A DNA stretch of 64,000 nucleotides from Caproiciproducens faecalis (GCF_019448085.1 NZ_JAGFNZ010000001.1:372001-436000); one strand, 5' to 3'. Shown: positions 42,960 to 52,702, counted from the first letter of the stretch. Numbers and translations are program-made. Notes: generated by a model from the sequence alone, not told the origin.

Positions 42960-45761
42960 ATGAAAAAAATCACAGGAAAAGTAGTTTCTCTTGTGCTCGC
43001 ATTAGCACTTGTAGTAACTAGCTTTTCGGCAAACTTCGCTTTCGCTTCTACGAAGACGATAAGCGGAACAATCAGCGATACTCTGAACGATGACCTCTAT
43101 CTTGTCAACAAAGACGGAGATAATGCTGAGTTCAATTTGGCGAATTGGTTGATCGATTCAACGCATCCCACACTTGAGACCAAAGAACATGGTGCAGCAA
43201 GTGATCCGACAATCTCAGCTATTTCTCATGTTTCCGGCGACAAGCTGGTTTCTGCGGACATTGATGAGGACGCAGGCACTGCATCCCTGAAACTGAAGAA
43301 TAAGTCCGGTACAGAAGTGATTTCCGTTCTGTATTCCGGCAGCTACACTGACCCGGATGACGACGATGATACTGAATACACCGTTAAGGGCAGAGCAAAC
43401 CTCACAATCCATGTCTATGATGAGGGTGACATCGTATTCGGCGAAGTGCCGGCTACTCTTCCTACAGATGGCAGCGGACTGGATGATTTCGAAACTTTCG
43501 CCATGAACAAGAATGCCACAAAACAAATCGGCATTTACAAGGCTGTTCAGGGTGCTAATTCTGCTGCAACTTTTGAAGAAGTACAGCTGGTCACAGCAAA
43601 AGAAGGCGTTACTTTTAACACCGGTGCTACTACTGACAATGTTTATTATTATGAAATGACCAGCGGCGACAGCGATGTCCATGTTGGCACACTTCAGTCA
43701 ACTACGGCAGATGGTACTGCAGACTCCGTATTAACTGCACAAGTTGGTAGAGGAACACTAGCTGGTGGTTTGTATCCCGACGATGCAAAAACCGGTACGG
43801 TTACCATTAATGTTAAGAAAATGGTTTTAGACGATGATGGCACTTACAAGGCTTCTAAAGAATCCGATGATAAGTATACCTTAAAGACAAAAGTCGATAA
43901 GAAGGTTGCTGTAGGAGCTATCGCAGGATATGATAAGGCTGTCAATTATAGCATTAAAAAGGGTTCTGGCTCAACAACAGTTCTGTCTGGTACTGGTTTG
44001 ACAGATACCAATGTCAAGGATTGTGAAGTTGTATTCCCAAGTTCTTCCGATACCGATTACTATAAGACCAATGCTTATACAGGTGATGTAAGTGTAGGTG
44101 AGAAGACAAGCGTTACCAAAATTTCCGGTGAACTCGGAACATTGAAGATCTCTGACGGTAAAGTCGGCACTGTTGCAGTTGATGTAGGCAATGTTGATGT
44201 AACCGGCGGTAAGGTCGGCGATATTACTACTAAAGACGGTAACGTTGATATCAATGGTGATGACGCTGTTGTCGGCAATATCAATACAAAAGACGACACA
44301 GCTGCTGTTGTAACGGTTGATGCAGGTACTGTTGGCGACATTAAGACCAAGGGTCACGTTGATGTTACTTCCAACGATGAAGATGTTGATGTTGCTGTTG
44401 GAACAATCACAGCTCCTTATGCAACCATTACTTCTGATGACGCGAAACTGGCTATCAAAGGCCTTGTAATCAGCGATGATAATGGCAAAACCACAATCGT
44501 GGGCCAGAGCAAACTGACTATCGGCTCCATTGATGCGGATTACTATGACACAGAATTTGCTTTTGGCGATTCCGATGAGTTTGTAGGAACAGTTCCTGCT
44601 CCGAAGAATGCAAAGAACGCAACCATTTCCACTGATAACGAAGACACTGTTCTGACTGTAACCGGTGCTTTAACTGCTGATACAATCGATGTTGGCAGTG
44701 ACACAAACGTAACCTTCACAGACGCTGTTACCGTAAAGAATGTTGACGGCGACGGCACAATGAAGATTGCAGCTGGCAAACTGTATGTCAGCGACAGCGC
44801 TTCCAGCGTAACACTGAAGCTTTCTGACACAACTCTGGCTCCTGGCACAACCGTCTTCAAGGCTGACAAAGATGCAGTTGATGTTGACGATTTCGATACT
44901 TTCGGCTATACGCTCGATGTATCCTCCGGCACAGATGTTGATACCTTCAAGATTAAGACAATTTCCTTTGCTGGTATCGCAATCAACAAGACCTCCTCTT
45001 CCATTGCGAAGGGTTATTCCGAAACCTTTACAGCTTCCGCTTATCCGTTCGGCACATCCCTGCCGACCGGTGCAACCATCAAGTGGGAACTTGACGGCGG
45101 CAGCAGCGATGTCTTCACACTGACAACTTCTGGCAACACTGCCAAGGTTGATGTTGTAAGCGTCGACAAAGATTTCGCTTCTGAAAACAAGACCACTCTG
45201 ACCGCTACTCTGTATGATGCAGACGGCGATGAGATGGACGATTATGATGCAGCTACTTGCGACGTTACAGCTCTTGCAGTGCCGGATGCTACTTCCGACA
45301 CAACTAAGGACTTCTCAGTTGCAAAGGGTTCCTCCTATCAGTTCAAGATTACTTCCGCAACAGCTCCGACCTTCACAGTTGGTACTCCTGGTGTCTTCAC
45401 AGTAGCTCTTGCTTCCAAGAATGGCAACGATTACTTCTACAAGATCACAGCTACCGGCAATGTTGGCGCTGCAACTGGTGTATACCTCAACGGAACAAAA
45501 CTCCTTGTTGCTACTGTAAAAGCTCCTGCTTTCACAACAGACACAACGAAGGACATGACCGTTAAGGGTTCTTACACGCTGAAAGTTACTGCAACTGCTA
45601 CACCGACCTTCGCTCTCGGTACCGCAGGCGTCTTCAAGGCAGAGTTCGTTTCCAAGACTGGCAACGACTATCTGTACAAGATCACTTCTGTCGGCGCAGC
45701 TGGCGCAAAGACTGGCGTCTATGTAAACGGCGTTAAGACTTTTGTTGCTACTGTTGGCTAA
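42960..45761 (+). CDS. Large secreted S-layer-like surface protein
   Basis: A 933-residue exported protein. The signal peptide ends FAFA (cleavage after about residue 29). The body is strongly acidic and Thr/Asp/Val-rich. A middle stretch (about residues 385-520) of short GNVDV / GDIKTK / GTVGDI turns suggests a beta-helix, followed by a Big2/Ig-like region (about 670-770). Two tandem repeats of about 75 residues end the protein (about 779-858 and 859-933; shared DTTKD, GVF, GNDY-YKIT, TGVY-NG and VATV). There is no SLH domain, LPXTG or membrane anchor. Promoter and SD suggest high expression. Confidence 0.8.
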   Translation: MKKITGKVVSLVLALALVVTSFSANFAFASTKTISGTISDTLNDDLYLVNKDGDNAEFNLANWLIDSTHPTLETKEHGAASDPTISAISHVSGDKLVSADIDEDAGTASLKLKNKSGTEVISVLYSGSYTDPDDDDDTEYTVKGRANLTIHVYDEGDIVFGEVPATLPTDGSGLDDFETFAMNKNATKQIGIYKAVQGANSAATFEEVQLVTAKEGVTFNTGATTDNVYYYEMTSGDSDVHVGTLQSTTADGTADSVLTAQVGRGTLAGGLYPDDAKTGTVTINVKKMVLDDDGTYKASKESDDKYTLKTKVDKKVAVGAIAGYDKAVNYSIKKGSGSTTVLSGTGLTDTNVKDCEVVFPSSSDTDYYKTNAYTGDVSVGEKTSVTKISGELGTLKISDGKVGTVAVDVGNVDVTGGKVGDITTKDGNVDINGDDAVVGNINTKDDTAAVVTVDAGTVGDIKTKGHVDVTSNDEDVDVAVGTITAPYATITSDDAKLAIKGLVISDDNGKTTIVGQSKLTIGSIDADYYDTEFAFGDSDEFVGTVPAPKNAKNATISTDNEDTVLTVTGALTADTIDVGSDTNVTFTDAVTVKNVDGDGTMKIAAGKLYVSDSASSVTLKLSDTTLAPGTTVFKADKDAVDVDDFDTFGYTLDVSSGTDVDTFKIKTISFAGIAINKTSSSIAKGYSETFTASAYPFGTSLPTGATIKWELDGGSSDVFTLTTSGNTAKVDVVSVDKDFASENKTTLTATLYDADGDEMDDYDAATCDVTALAVPDATSDTTKDFSVAKGSSYQFKITSATAPTFTVGTPGVFTVALASKNGNDYFYKITATGNVGAATGVYLNGTKLLVATVKAPAFTTDTTKDMTVKGSYTLKVTATATPTFALGTAGVFKAEFVSKTGNDYLYKITSVGAAGAKTGVYVNGVKTFVATVG

Positions 45762-45836
45762 GTAATCTTACAGCACAGGCAATCTCTTAATTAAATTATT
45801 ACTATCTCAACAAAATAAGTATAGTTGTATTTGCGT

Positions 45837-45886
45837 AGCGGCGGTTTGGGCGAAAGCTCAGGCCGCCGCTTTGTGCTATATTTTTG
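45837..45886 (+). terminator. Terminator after the surface protein gene
   Basis: A 15-bp stem with three G-T wobbles and a GAAA tetraloop (45837-45851 and 45856-45870) is followed by TTGTGCTATATTTTT. Confidence 0.8.
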
Positions 45887-45952
45887 AAAAAATGGAACCG
45901 GTAAGTTGTATGCGCGTAGGGGAATTGCACAATACTTTGCTGGGATTCTTAC

Positions 45953-45981
45953 TTGAAAAAAAGTCCTGGATAACGTAAAAT
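45953..45981 (+). promoter_or_regulatory. Promoter of the MBOAT-DHHW operon
   Basis: TTGAAA (45953-45958), 17-base spacer, then TAAAAT (45976-45981). Confidence 0.7.
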
Positions 45982-46014
45982 AGAGGTATTATAAAAACGC
46001 AGGGGAACAGAAAA

Positions 46015-47406
46015 ATGATATTCAGCAGTTTATTTTTTATCTTTGTTTTTTTACCGGTGGTTTTGATCGCCTATTTTTTGGTACCGCGAAAATTGAAAAA
46101 CCTGTGCTTGTTCCTGTTCAGCCTTGTTTTTTACGCGTGGGGCGAACCCGTTTATGTATTTCTAATGCTGTTTACTACCCTATTTGACTATATTGCAGGA
46201 TATTTTATCAGCAAGTATCGGGAAGAAAAGAAAAAAGCCCGTATTTTCCTGATTATCAGCATTTGTGTCAATTTGGGGCTGCTCGGCTTTTTCAAATATT
46301 CCGGGCTTTTGGTGGAAACCTTCAATTCCATTTCCGGCTTATCCCTTCCGCTGCCCGCGGTGGCACTGCCAATCGGCATTTCCTTTTATACCTTTGAATC
46401 ACTGTCGTATTCGATCGATATTTATCGCGGCGAGGCACCGGCACAGCGAAATATCATTGACTTCGGCGCATACATTTCTTTTTTCCCGCATCTGGTGGCC
46501 GGGCCGATTGTTCGCTACGAAGATCTGGCGGCGCAGCTGCAGAACCGGCAGGAAACGCTGGAAAAGTTTACTTCTGGCGGCAGACGCTTTTTGGTCGGTT
46601 TATTTAAAAAGGTGTTGCTTGCAAACAATCTTGCCATGCTTGCCGATAAGGTGCAGTACATGGGTAACCCCAGCACCCTGACCGCGTGGCTTGGTATGCT
46701 GGCGTTCACCTTCCAGATTTATCTTGATTTTTCCGGGTATTCCGATATGGCGATCGGCCTTGCGGGGATGTTTGGCTTCCAAATCCCTGAAAACTTCCGG
46801 TATCCGTATATTTCCCGCAGTGTTTCCGAATTCTGGCGCCGCTGGCACATTACACTGGGAACCTGGTTCCGCGAGTATGTTTATATTCCGCTGGGCGGCA
46901 ACCGCTGCTCAACAATCAAGAATGTACGCAACCTTGCCATTGTCTGGGTGCTGACTGGAATCTGGCACGGTGCCAGCTGGAACTTTGCAATTTGGGGCGC
47001 TTATTACGCAGTATTAATTATCTGTGAAAAGCTGTTTCTGCAGAAATGGCTTGACAAAATCCCCGCGTTCTTCCAGTGGTTATACAGCTTTTTAGCCGCG
47101 GTAATCGGATGGGTATTCTTCTCGTATCTGGACATCCATAAGGCTTTTGGCGTCATTGGAGCGATGTTTGGATTCGCCCCCGGCGCGGACAAGCTTGGCG
47201 TTTATTCCTTGATTACCTACGCACCGCTGCTGATCCTTGCGGCGCTCTGTAGCTCCACACTGGTCGGAACCTTGACAGAGCGGCTTCGTAAAAGCGGAAC
47301 ACCGGGCAAAATCATCTGGAGCCTTGGCTTTATCTGCCTGTTTGTCATGTCGATGACCTTCCTGGTGGATAATTCCTATAATCCGTTCCTGTATTTCCGT
47401 TTTTAA
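46015..47406 (+). CDS. MBOAT family O-acyltransferase (AlgI/DltB/PatA-like)
   Basis: A polytopic membrane enzyme of 463 residues that moves acyl groups across the membrane onto an extracellular polymer. Conserved motifs are LPIGISFYTFESLSYSIDIYRG, FFPHLVAGPIVRY, YLDFSGYSDMAIG, FWRRWHITLGTWFREYVYIPLGG and the catalytic histidine of GIWHGASWNF (His318). It is followed 41 bases later by a DHHW-type partner. In characterised systems such a pair acetylates alginate, peptidoglycan or cell-wall polysaccharide; the acceptor here is unknown. Confidence 0.93.
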   Translation: MIFSSLFFIFVFLPVVLIAYFLVPRKLKNLCLFLFSLVFYAWGEPVYVFLMLFTTLFDYIAGYFISKYREEKKKARIFLIISICVNLGLLGFFKYSGLLVETFNSISGLSLPLPAVALPIGISFYTFESLSYSIDIYRGEAPAQRNIIDFGAYISFFPHLVAGPIVRYEDLAAQLQNRQETLEKFTSGGRRFLVGLFKKVLLANNLAMLADKVQYMGNPSTLTAWLGMLAFTFQIYLDFSGYSDMAIGLAGMFGFQIPENFRYPYISRSVSEFWRRWHITLGTWFREYVYIPLGGNRCSTIKNVRNLAIVWVLTGIWHGASWNFAIWGAYYAVLIICEKLFLQKWLDKIPAFFQWLYSFLAAVIGWVFFSYLDIHKAFGVIGAMFGFAPGADKLGVYSLITYAPLLILAALCSSTLVGTLTERLRKSGTPGKIIWSLGFICLFVMSMTFLVDNSYNPFLYFRF

Positions 47407-47447
47407 GGGTTGTGCAGAATGACAAATGTGTATTGTAAGAGGATAAT

Positions 47448-48641
47448 ATGAAATTATTTTTGAATATAAAAGAGAATATCAAGAAGTGTGAACTGGAATC
47501 CGTTGCAGTCACGGTTGTTTTGTTCGTGACGATTCTGGTTGGCTCCCTGTACCTGATCTTTGCGCCGAAACAGGATTTTTCAGAGGACGAAAACCGTGTG
47601 CTGGAGTCTGCCCCAAAGGTGTCATTGACTTCTCTGGCGGACGGTTCCTTTATGGATTCGATTGACAGCTACGTCGGCGACCATTTTATGCTCCGCAAAG
47701 CGAGTATTGCGCTTAACACCCGTATCCAGCTTTTCATGGGGAAACGGGACCTCGGTTCCAATTACAGCCGCACTCCTGCGGAGGGCGGCGTGTATTTCGG
47801 CAAAGACGGCCATTTGTACGAAGTCCTTTTGCCTAACCGAACCGACATTTTTGCGCGCAACGTTGCGGCAATGCAGCTGTTTGCTGAAAAAACATCTCTG
47901 CCGTTCTACTTTATGCCCGTTCCCTCCGGCGCGCAGGAGCAGCAGGACAGGCTGCCGTTTTCGGCGCCCAGCCACGACCAGCACGAAGAGCTGGAATCGA
48001 TTCAGGCCGTTGCCGGACAGAACACGAAAGTGATAGACGTTTTTGATACGCTGAGTGACAGCACAGGAAACGATTATTATTACAAAACAGATCACCATTG
48101 GAACACATACGGCGCTTACAAGGGCTATGAGGCGCTTGTAAAAGCCATGGGCATTACACCGACGCCGCAGGATGATTTTGAATTTGAAGAGGCATCGGAT
48201 TCTTTTTTGGGAACGCTGTACTCAAAGGCGATTTTGAACACTCAGCCGTCAGATGTGCTGTATCTTCCGGTCTATAAGAAAGCTTCTTCCGTCACGCAGC
48301 AAACAGGAAAGCAGCAGAGCGACAGCCTTTTCTGGAAGGAATATCTGGAGAAAAAAGACAAGTATTCCGTATTTCTCGGCGGCAACCACAGCGTAGATGT
48401 GGTCAGAAATCCCGCCGTTACCAACGGCAAAAAGCTGCTGATTATCAAAGATTCTTACGCGAACAGCATGGTGCCGTTTCTGGCGACAAATTTTCAAGAG
48501 ATTCATATTATCGATCTCCGCTATTACACGCAGAATATCTACGATTATATCAGACAAAATAAGATCACGGACACGACGGCAATCTACAGCATTAAGCAGC
48601 TTTGCGAAGTGTTGGTTGCAAATAAGTTAAGCGCACGTTAA
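47448..48641 (+). CDS. DHHW family SGNH-like protein, AlgJ/AlgX-type partner
   Basis: A 397-residue extracellular protein tethered by an N-terminal membrane helix (about residues 19-41). The catalytic-type motif TDHHWNTYGA places DHHW at residues 215-218. Later GGNHS and IKDSYANSMVPF are the other SGNH/ALGX blocks. It probably completes acyl transfer started by the upstream MBOAT protein. AGAGG precedes the ATG. The pair shares a promoter upstream of the MBOAT gene. Confidence 0.9.
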   Translation: MKLFLNIKENIKKCELESVAVTVVLFVTILVGSLYLIFAPKQDFSEDENRVLESAPKVSLTSLADGSFMDSIDSYVGDHFMLRKASIALNTRIQLFMGKRDLGSNYSRTPAEGGVYFGKDGHLYEVLLPNRTDIFARNVAAMQLFAEKTSLPFYFMPVPSGAQEQQDRLPFSAPSHDQHEELESIQAVAGQNTKVIDVFDTLSDSTGNDYYYKTDHHWNTYGAYKGYEALVKAMGITPTPQDDFEFEEASDSFLGTLYSKAILNTQPSDVLYLPVYKKASSVTQQTGKQQSDSLFWKEYLEKKDKYSVFLGGNHSVDVVRNPAVTNGKKLLIIKDSYANSMVPFLATNFQEIHIIDLRYYTQNIYDYIRQNKITDTTAIYSIKQLCEVLVANKLSAR

Positions 48642-48650
48642 AATCAGTCA

Positions 48651-48678
48651 TTGACAAATTGTGAAAAATTGGTACAAT
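48651..48678 (+). promoter_or_regulatory. Promoter of ptsH-ptsI
   Basis: A perfect TTGACA (48651-48656), 16-base spacer, then TACAAT (48673-48678). Confidence 0.78.
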
Positions 48679-48755
48679 GAATTTAGTTATTATTACAAAA
48701 CAGAAAATCAGACTTTGAAATAGGAAACAATAAAATTTTAGAGAGGTTGGTTAGT

Positions 48756-49013
48756 GTGCAGACGTTTCAACATATTATCAAGGATGAAGTGGGGCTTCAT
48801 GCAAGACCGGCTGGGATGCTTGTAAAACTGGCATCTTCCTGCTCATCAGACATCAGCATTACGTTTGAGTCCAAAAAAGTGAGCGCAAAAAAATTGTTTG
48901 CCGTTATGGGTCTTTGCGCAAAAAGGAACGATGAAATCACCATTACGGTTGAGGGTGAAAATGAGGAGGCGGACTGCCTGCAAATAAAAGAATTCTGTGA
49001 ACAAAATCTGTAA
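48756..49013 (+). CDS. ptsH: HPr-like phosphocarrier without Ser46
   Basis: PTS phosphocarrier, 85 residues. The GTG at 48756 has GAGAGG nine bases upstream and gives canonical numbering, with the phospho-histidine at His15 in GLHARPAG. The regulatory site that normally reads K-S-I-M-G reads K-K-L-F-A, so position 46 is Lys rather than the Ser phosphorylated by HPr kinase. It can probably carry phosphate from enzyme I but should not form the P-Ser-HPr corepressor of CcpA. It is cotranscribed with ptsI, 15 bases downstream. Confidence 0.88.
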   Translation: MQTFQHIIKDEVGLHARPAGMLVKLASSCSSDISITFESKKVSAKKLFAVMGLCAKRNDEITITVEGENEEADCLQIKEFCEQNL

Positions 49014-49028
49014 GGCTGGTGGTAACTG

Positions 49029-50657
49029 ATGAAAAAAATACACGGTATCGGCGCGTCAAAGGGTTACGCAATCGGGAAACTGACTCTTTGCGTCAATATT
49101 GACGATCATATTCAGAAAAGAAGCATAACGGACATTCCAGCGGAGCTGTCAAGGCTTGACGCTGCCAAAGATGCGGCGGTAGAGGCGCTCAACGCCATTT
49201 ACATGAAAGCGATTAAGCGTGTCGGCGAAGCGAATTCCATGATTTTTCAGATACATATCATGATGCTTCAGGACGAGGACTATTTCAACACCATTCAGGA
49301 TGCGATTAAAAATGAAAAGGTAAACGCCGAATATGCCGTTTGGCAGGCCGGCAGACAGTTTTCAGAAATGTTCTCACAGATGGAAGACGAATACATGCGC
49401 GGCCGTGCCGCCGACGTCCTCGATATCTCCAAGAGGCTGATTCGTAATCTTGACAAAACTCTTGCCAATGGATTGGACTGCCTGACAGACCGGTCCATTG
49501 TTGGTGCGGTTGACCTGATGCCCAGCGAAACCGTACAGATGGATAAGAATCTGGTCCTCGCTTTTGTAACGCGCGAAGGCTCCAAAAGCTCTCATTCGGC
49601 AATTTTGGCCCGAACCATGGGGATCCCAGCCGTGGTTGGGCTTGCGGACGGCTACAGCGAGCTGACGGACGGAATTTCCATTATCGTTGACGGTGCTGCC
49701 GGGGACGTTATTCTTGAACCGGACGAGCAGACTCTTGCACAGTACCGGGAAAAACAGCAGGAATTCGCAAGTTATCAGCATGAATTGGCTCTGCTGAAAG
49801 GAACCAAGGCGGTTACAAAGAACGGTACCGTCATTGAAATCAATGCGAACATCGGGCATCCGGAGGATGTTTCAATGGTCCTTGAAAACGACGCGGACGG
49901 CATCGGCCTTTTCCGCAGCGAGTTTCTTTACATGGAGAGCAGCAATTTCCCGAGCGAGGAAGATCAGTTTCAGGCATATAAAAAGGTACTGGAGAAAATG
50001 GGCGGAAAGCGCGTTATTATCCGTACACTGGATTTGGGCGCGGATAAACAGGTACCTTACCTTGATATCCCCCATGAGGAAAATCCGGCCATGGGCTACC
50101 GCGCAATCCGGATCTGCCTGGACCGCCAGGAGCTTTTCATCACCCAGCTCAGGGCGCTGATCCGCGCTTCGGCTTTCGGAAAACTGGCCATCATGTTTCC
50201 GATGATTATTTCCGTTGAAGAAGTCAAAAAGATTAAGGAAATCGTGGAAAAAGTGAAAAAAGATCTGACGGAGGAGAACATTGCATTTGCTCCGGACTTT
50301 GAGCTAGGGATTATGATAGAAACGCCCGCTTCGGTCATACTGAGCGATCTGCTGGCAAAAGAGGTTGATTTCTTCAGTATTGGAACCAATGACCTGACCC
50401 AGTACACGCTTGCGGTAGACCGTATGAATCATACCATTTCCAAAATGTTCGATTCCCGTCATCCCGCAGTACTGCGCATGATTGAAAAAACGGCGGAAAG
50501 CGCAAAGAATGCCGGTATCTGGGTGGGCATCTGCGGGGAATCCGCCGCGGATACCGCGATGACGGAATTCTACGTTAAAATCGGCATCAGCGAGCTTTCG
50601 GTTACTCCTTCCATGGTGCTTGAACTGCGCAAAGCGGTACAGCAGATTGAATTGTAA
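49029..50657 (+). CDS. ptsI: PTS enzyme I (phosphoenolpyruvate-protein phosphotransferase)
   Basis: Transfers phosphate from PEP to HPr. 542 residues, slightly shorter than the common ~570. The active histidine is in GSKSSHSAILAR (His189). PEP-binding motifs are DGIGLFRSEFLYM, GYRAIRICL, GIMIETPASV, FFSIGTNDLTQY and the catalytic cysteine in GICGESAAD. The SD is weak (GGTGG). No sugar-specific EII genes are in the window. Confidence 0.96.
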   Translation: MKKIHGIGASKGYAIGKLTLCVNIDDHIQKRSITDIPAELSRLDAAKDAAVEALNAIYMKAIKRVGEANSMIFQIHIMMLQDEDYFNTIQDAIKNEKVNAEYAVWQAGRQFSEMFSQMEDEYMRGRAADVLDISKRLIRNLDKTLANGLDCLTDRSIVGAVDLMPSETVQMDKNLVLAFVTREGSKSSHSAILARTMGIPAVVGLADGYSELTDGISIIVDGAAGDVILEPDEQTLAQYREKQQEFASYQHELALLKGTKAVTKNGTVIEINANIGHPEDVSMVLENDADGIGLFRSEFLYMESSNFPSEEDQFQAYKKVLEKMGGKRVIIRTLDLGADKQVPYLDIPHEENPAMGYRAIRICLDRQELFITQLRALIRASAFGKLAIMFPMIISVEEVKKIKEIVEKVKKDLTEENIAFAPDFELGIMIETPASVILSDLLAKEVDFFSIGTNDLTQYTLAVDRMNHTISKMFDSRHPAVLRMIEKTAESAKNAGIWVGICGESAADTAMTEFYVKIGISELSVTPSMVLELRKAVQQIEL

Positions 50658-50669
50658 GTTTCCATTGTA

Positions 50670-50710
50670 AAAACAGACAGCCTTCCGCTCAAACTGAGCG
50701 GAAGGCTGTC
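50670..50710. terminator. Terminator between convergent ptsI and the metal ATPase gene
   Basis: A 16-bp stem (50676-50691 and 50695-50710, GACAGCCTTCCGCTCA type). The T-run is best on the minus strand. Confidence 0.85.
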
Positions 50711-50731
50711 TTGCTGTGCAGAGTGGTTTCA

Positions 50732-52702
50732 TCATCGGAATTTCAGAATTCGGGTTGCGTTGAGAACCGTAAGGATACAAACGCCCACGTCGGCGAATAC
50801 GGCCATCCACATGGGGGAGTAGCCAAGAGCGGCGAGAACCAGCACCAATGCCTTAAAGGCGAGTGCAAAGAAGATATTGAACCGGATGATGCCCATCGCG
50901 CGTCTGGCGATTCGGATGGCAGGAGCAAGCTTGGAGGGTTTATCCAGTGTCAGTACAACGTCGGAAGCTTCTATGGCCGCGTCGGTGCCAAGTCCCATCG
51001 CGACTCCACAGTCGGAAGCAGCTAGGACGGGGGCATCGTTAATACCGTCGCCCACAAAAATGGTTTTTCCGGTTTCATTGCGAATGCTTTCCATCAATGA
51101 CACTTTGCTTTCCGGAAGCAGTCCGGCGTGGTATTCCGTGATTCCGCATTCCTGCGCAGCGGCGGCAGCGGAGTTTTCATTGTCACCGGTCAGCATCACC
51201 ACACGCTTTATTCCGATTTCTTTCAGCATCTTTACGCCTTCCGCAGCGTCGGGTTTGGCGGTATCATTCAGTTCCATACTGCCCTCTACAACGCCGTCAA
51301 TCGCCACAAAGATAGAAGCCGGTGCATAACTCTCCATATTAAGTCCGTTTTGCTCCAGAAGATGTCTGCGCCCACAGACTACTTTTTTGCCGTCAATCAC
51401 CGCAACAACACCGTGCCCCGGAATTTCCTCCGCCTGGTCTGTGGGAAGAAGTTCTATTCCTGCTGCGGCTTTTATGACTGCTTTTGCGGCCGGGTGGGTA
51501 CTGTATTGTTCCGCAGAAGCAGCGATCCGCAGCAAATCGGCTTGTGGAAGGCTGCCGAGGGTGGTTACTTTGTTCAGTTTCAGTTCGCCGCTGGTCAGCG
51601 TTCCTGTTTTGTCAAACACAACCGCGTCGGTCAGCGCAAGGGCTTCCAGAAACCTTCCGCCTTTAATCAACACGCCGTTTTTGCTTTCGGCCCCGATGCC
51701 TGCGTAAAAACCAAGCGGGACTGAAATAACCAGTGCGCACGGACAGGAAGCTACCAGAAACACCAGCGCACGGTAAAGCCACACACGGAACTCGCCGAGT
51801 CCAAACAGAGGAGGCAGCACCATCAGCAGGAGTGCAAGGGCCATTACCAGAGGAGTGTAGATTTCCGCAAAGCGGGTAATCAGTTTTTCGGCTTTGCCCT
51901 TTCGTGCCGCGGCGGATTCCACCATGGCGATGATTCTGGAAGCCGCCGAGTTTTGCAGGTCATGGGTTACTTCAATGGTCAGCGGCCCCTGCTCATTCAT
52001 CATGCCCGACAGGACTTCAGAGCCGGCAAACGCATCCGCCGGCGCACTTTCGCCCGTCAGCGCGGAGGTGTTCAGTGTAGAGTTACCGGAAAGAACGATT
52101 CCGTCCAGCGGAATTCGTTCAAAAGGGTAAACACGAATCGTATCGCCGATTTGAACGCTTTCGGCAGAAACAATTTCTTCGGTTCCGTCAAGCACTCTGC
52201 GCGCGGTATCCGCTCGGATTTCGGCAAGTTTTTCAATGCTGTCGCGCGAACTGTCTACCGCTTTGTCTTCTATCATTTCTCCCAGCTGGTACAGGACGGC
52301 CACCATTGCCGCTTCAAGAAACTGTCCCAGACCAAAAGCCGCAATCACCGCGACCGCCATTAATGTTGTTTCATCCATTCTCAGTTTCAGAAGGGAACGC
52401 CAGCCGCTTCGAAATACACGCCAGCCGGATAATATAATCGAGACCCCGAACAGAATTGCCGTAATCAGCGGGGGAGTCTGAAAGATATGTTCTGAGAGGA
52501 AACCTGCTGAAAAAAACAGCAGCGAAGAAATCATTTCGATTTTAAATATATTCGGGTTCTTCTCTTCTTCATTTCCGCAGTGTCCGCAGCCACAGCCGCA
52601 GGCTAAGGGAGGCTGATCTTTCTTTGTGTCCTGTTCATGCTCGTGCTCGTGTTCACAGCAGGCACAGCGGGTTTCGTGTGGTTGATTATCAAATTCATGC
52701 AT
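50732..52702 (-). CDS. cadA: Zn/Cd-type P1B ATPase with His/Cys-rich N-terminus
   Basis: Heavy-metal exporting ATPase, 656 residues. Instead of a folded HMA domain, the N-terminus has a flexible His/Cys cluster (CACCEHEHEHEQ and CGCGCGHCG, residues 13-42). TGES (216-219), the membrane CPC (320-322), the phosphorylation site DKTGTLT (Asp364), HP motif (STHPAA) and GDGINDAP are present. CPC plus the ArsR partner supports Zn/Cd/Pb specificity (P1B-2), as opposed to Cu. AGGAGG precedes the ATG, which overlaps the upstream regulator by eight bases. Confidence 0.92.
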   Translation of the reverse strand: MHEFDNQPHETRCACCEHEHEHEQDTKKDQPPLACGCGCGHCGNEEEKNPNIFKIEMISSLLFFSAGFLSEHIFQTPPLITAILFGVSIILSGWRVFRSGWRSLLKLRMDETTLMAVAVIAAFGLGQFLEAAMVAVLYQLGEMIEDKAVDSSRDSIEKLAEIRADTARRVLDGTEEIVSAESVQIGDTIRVYPFERIPLDGIVLSGNSTLNTSALTGESAPADAFAGSEVLSGMMNEQGPLTIEVTHDLQNSAASRIIAMVESAAARKGKAEKLITRFAEIYTPLVMALALLLMVLPPLFGLGEFRVWLYRALVFLVASCPCALVISVPLGFYAGIGAESKNGVLIKGGRFLEALALTDAVVFDKTGTLTSGELKLNKVTTLGSLPQADLLRIAASAEQYSTHPAAKAVIKAAAGIELLPTDQAEEIPGHGVVAVIDGKKVVCGRRHLLEQNGLNMESYAPASIFVAIDGVVEGSMELNDTAKPDAAEGVKMLKEIGIKRVVMLTGDNENSAAAAAQECGITEYHAGLLPESKVSLMESIRNETGKTIFVGDGINDAPVLAASDCGVAMGLGTDAAIEASDVVLTLDKPSKLAPAIRIARRAMGIIRFNIFFALAFKALVLVLAALGYSPMWMAVFADVGVCILTVLNATRILKFR

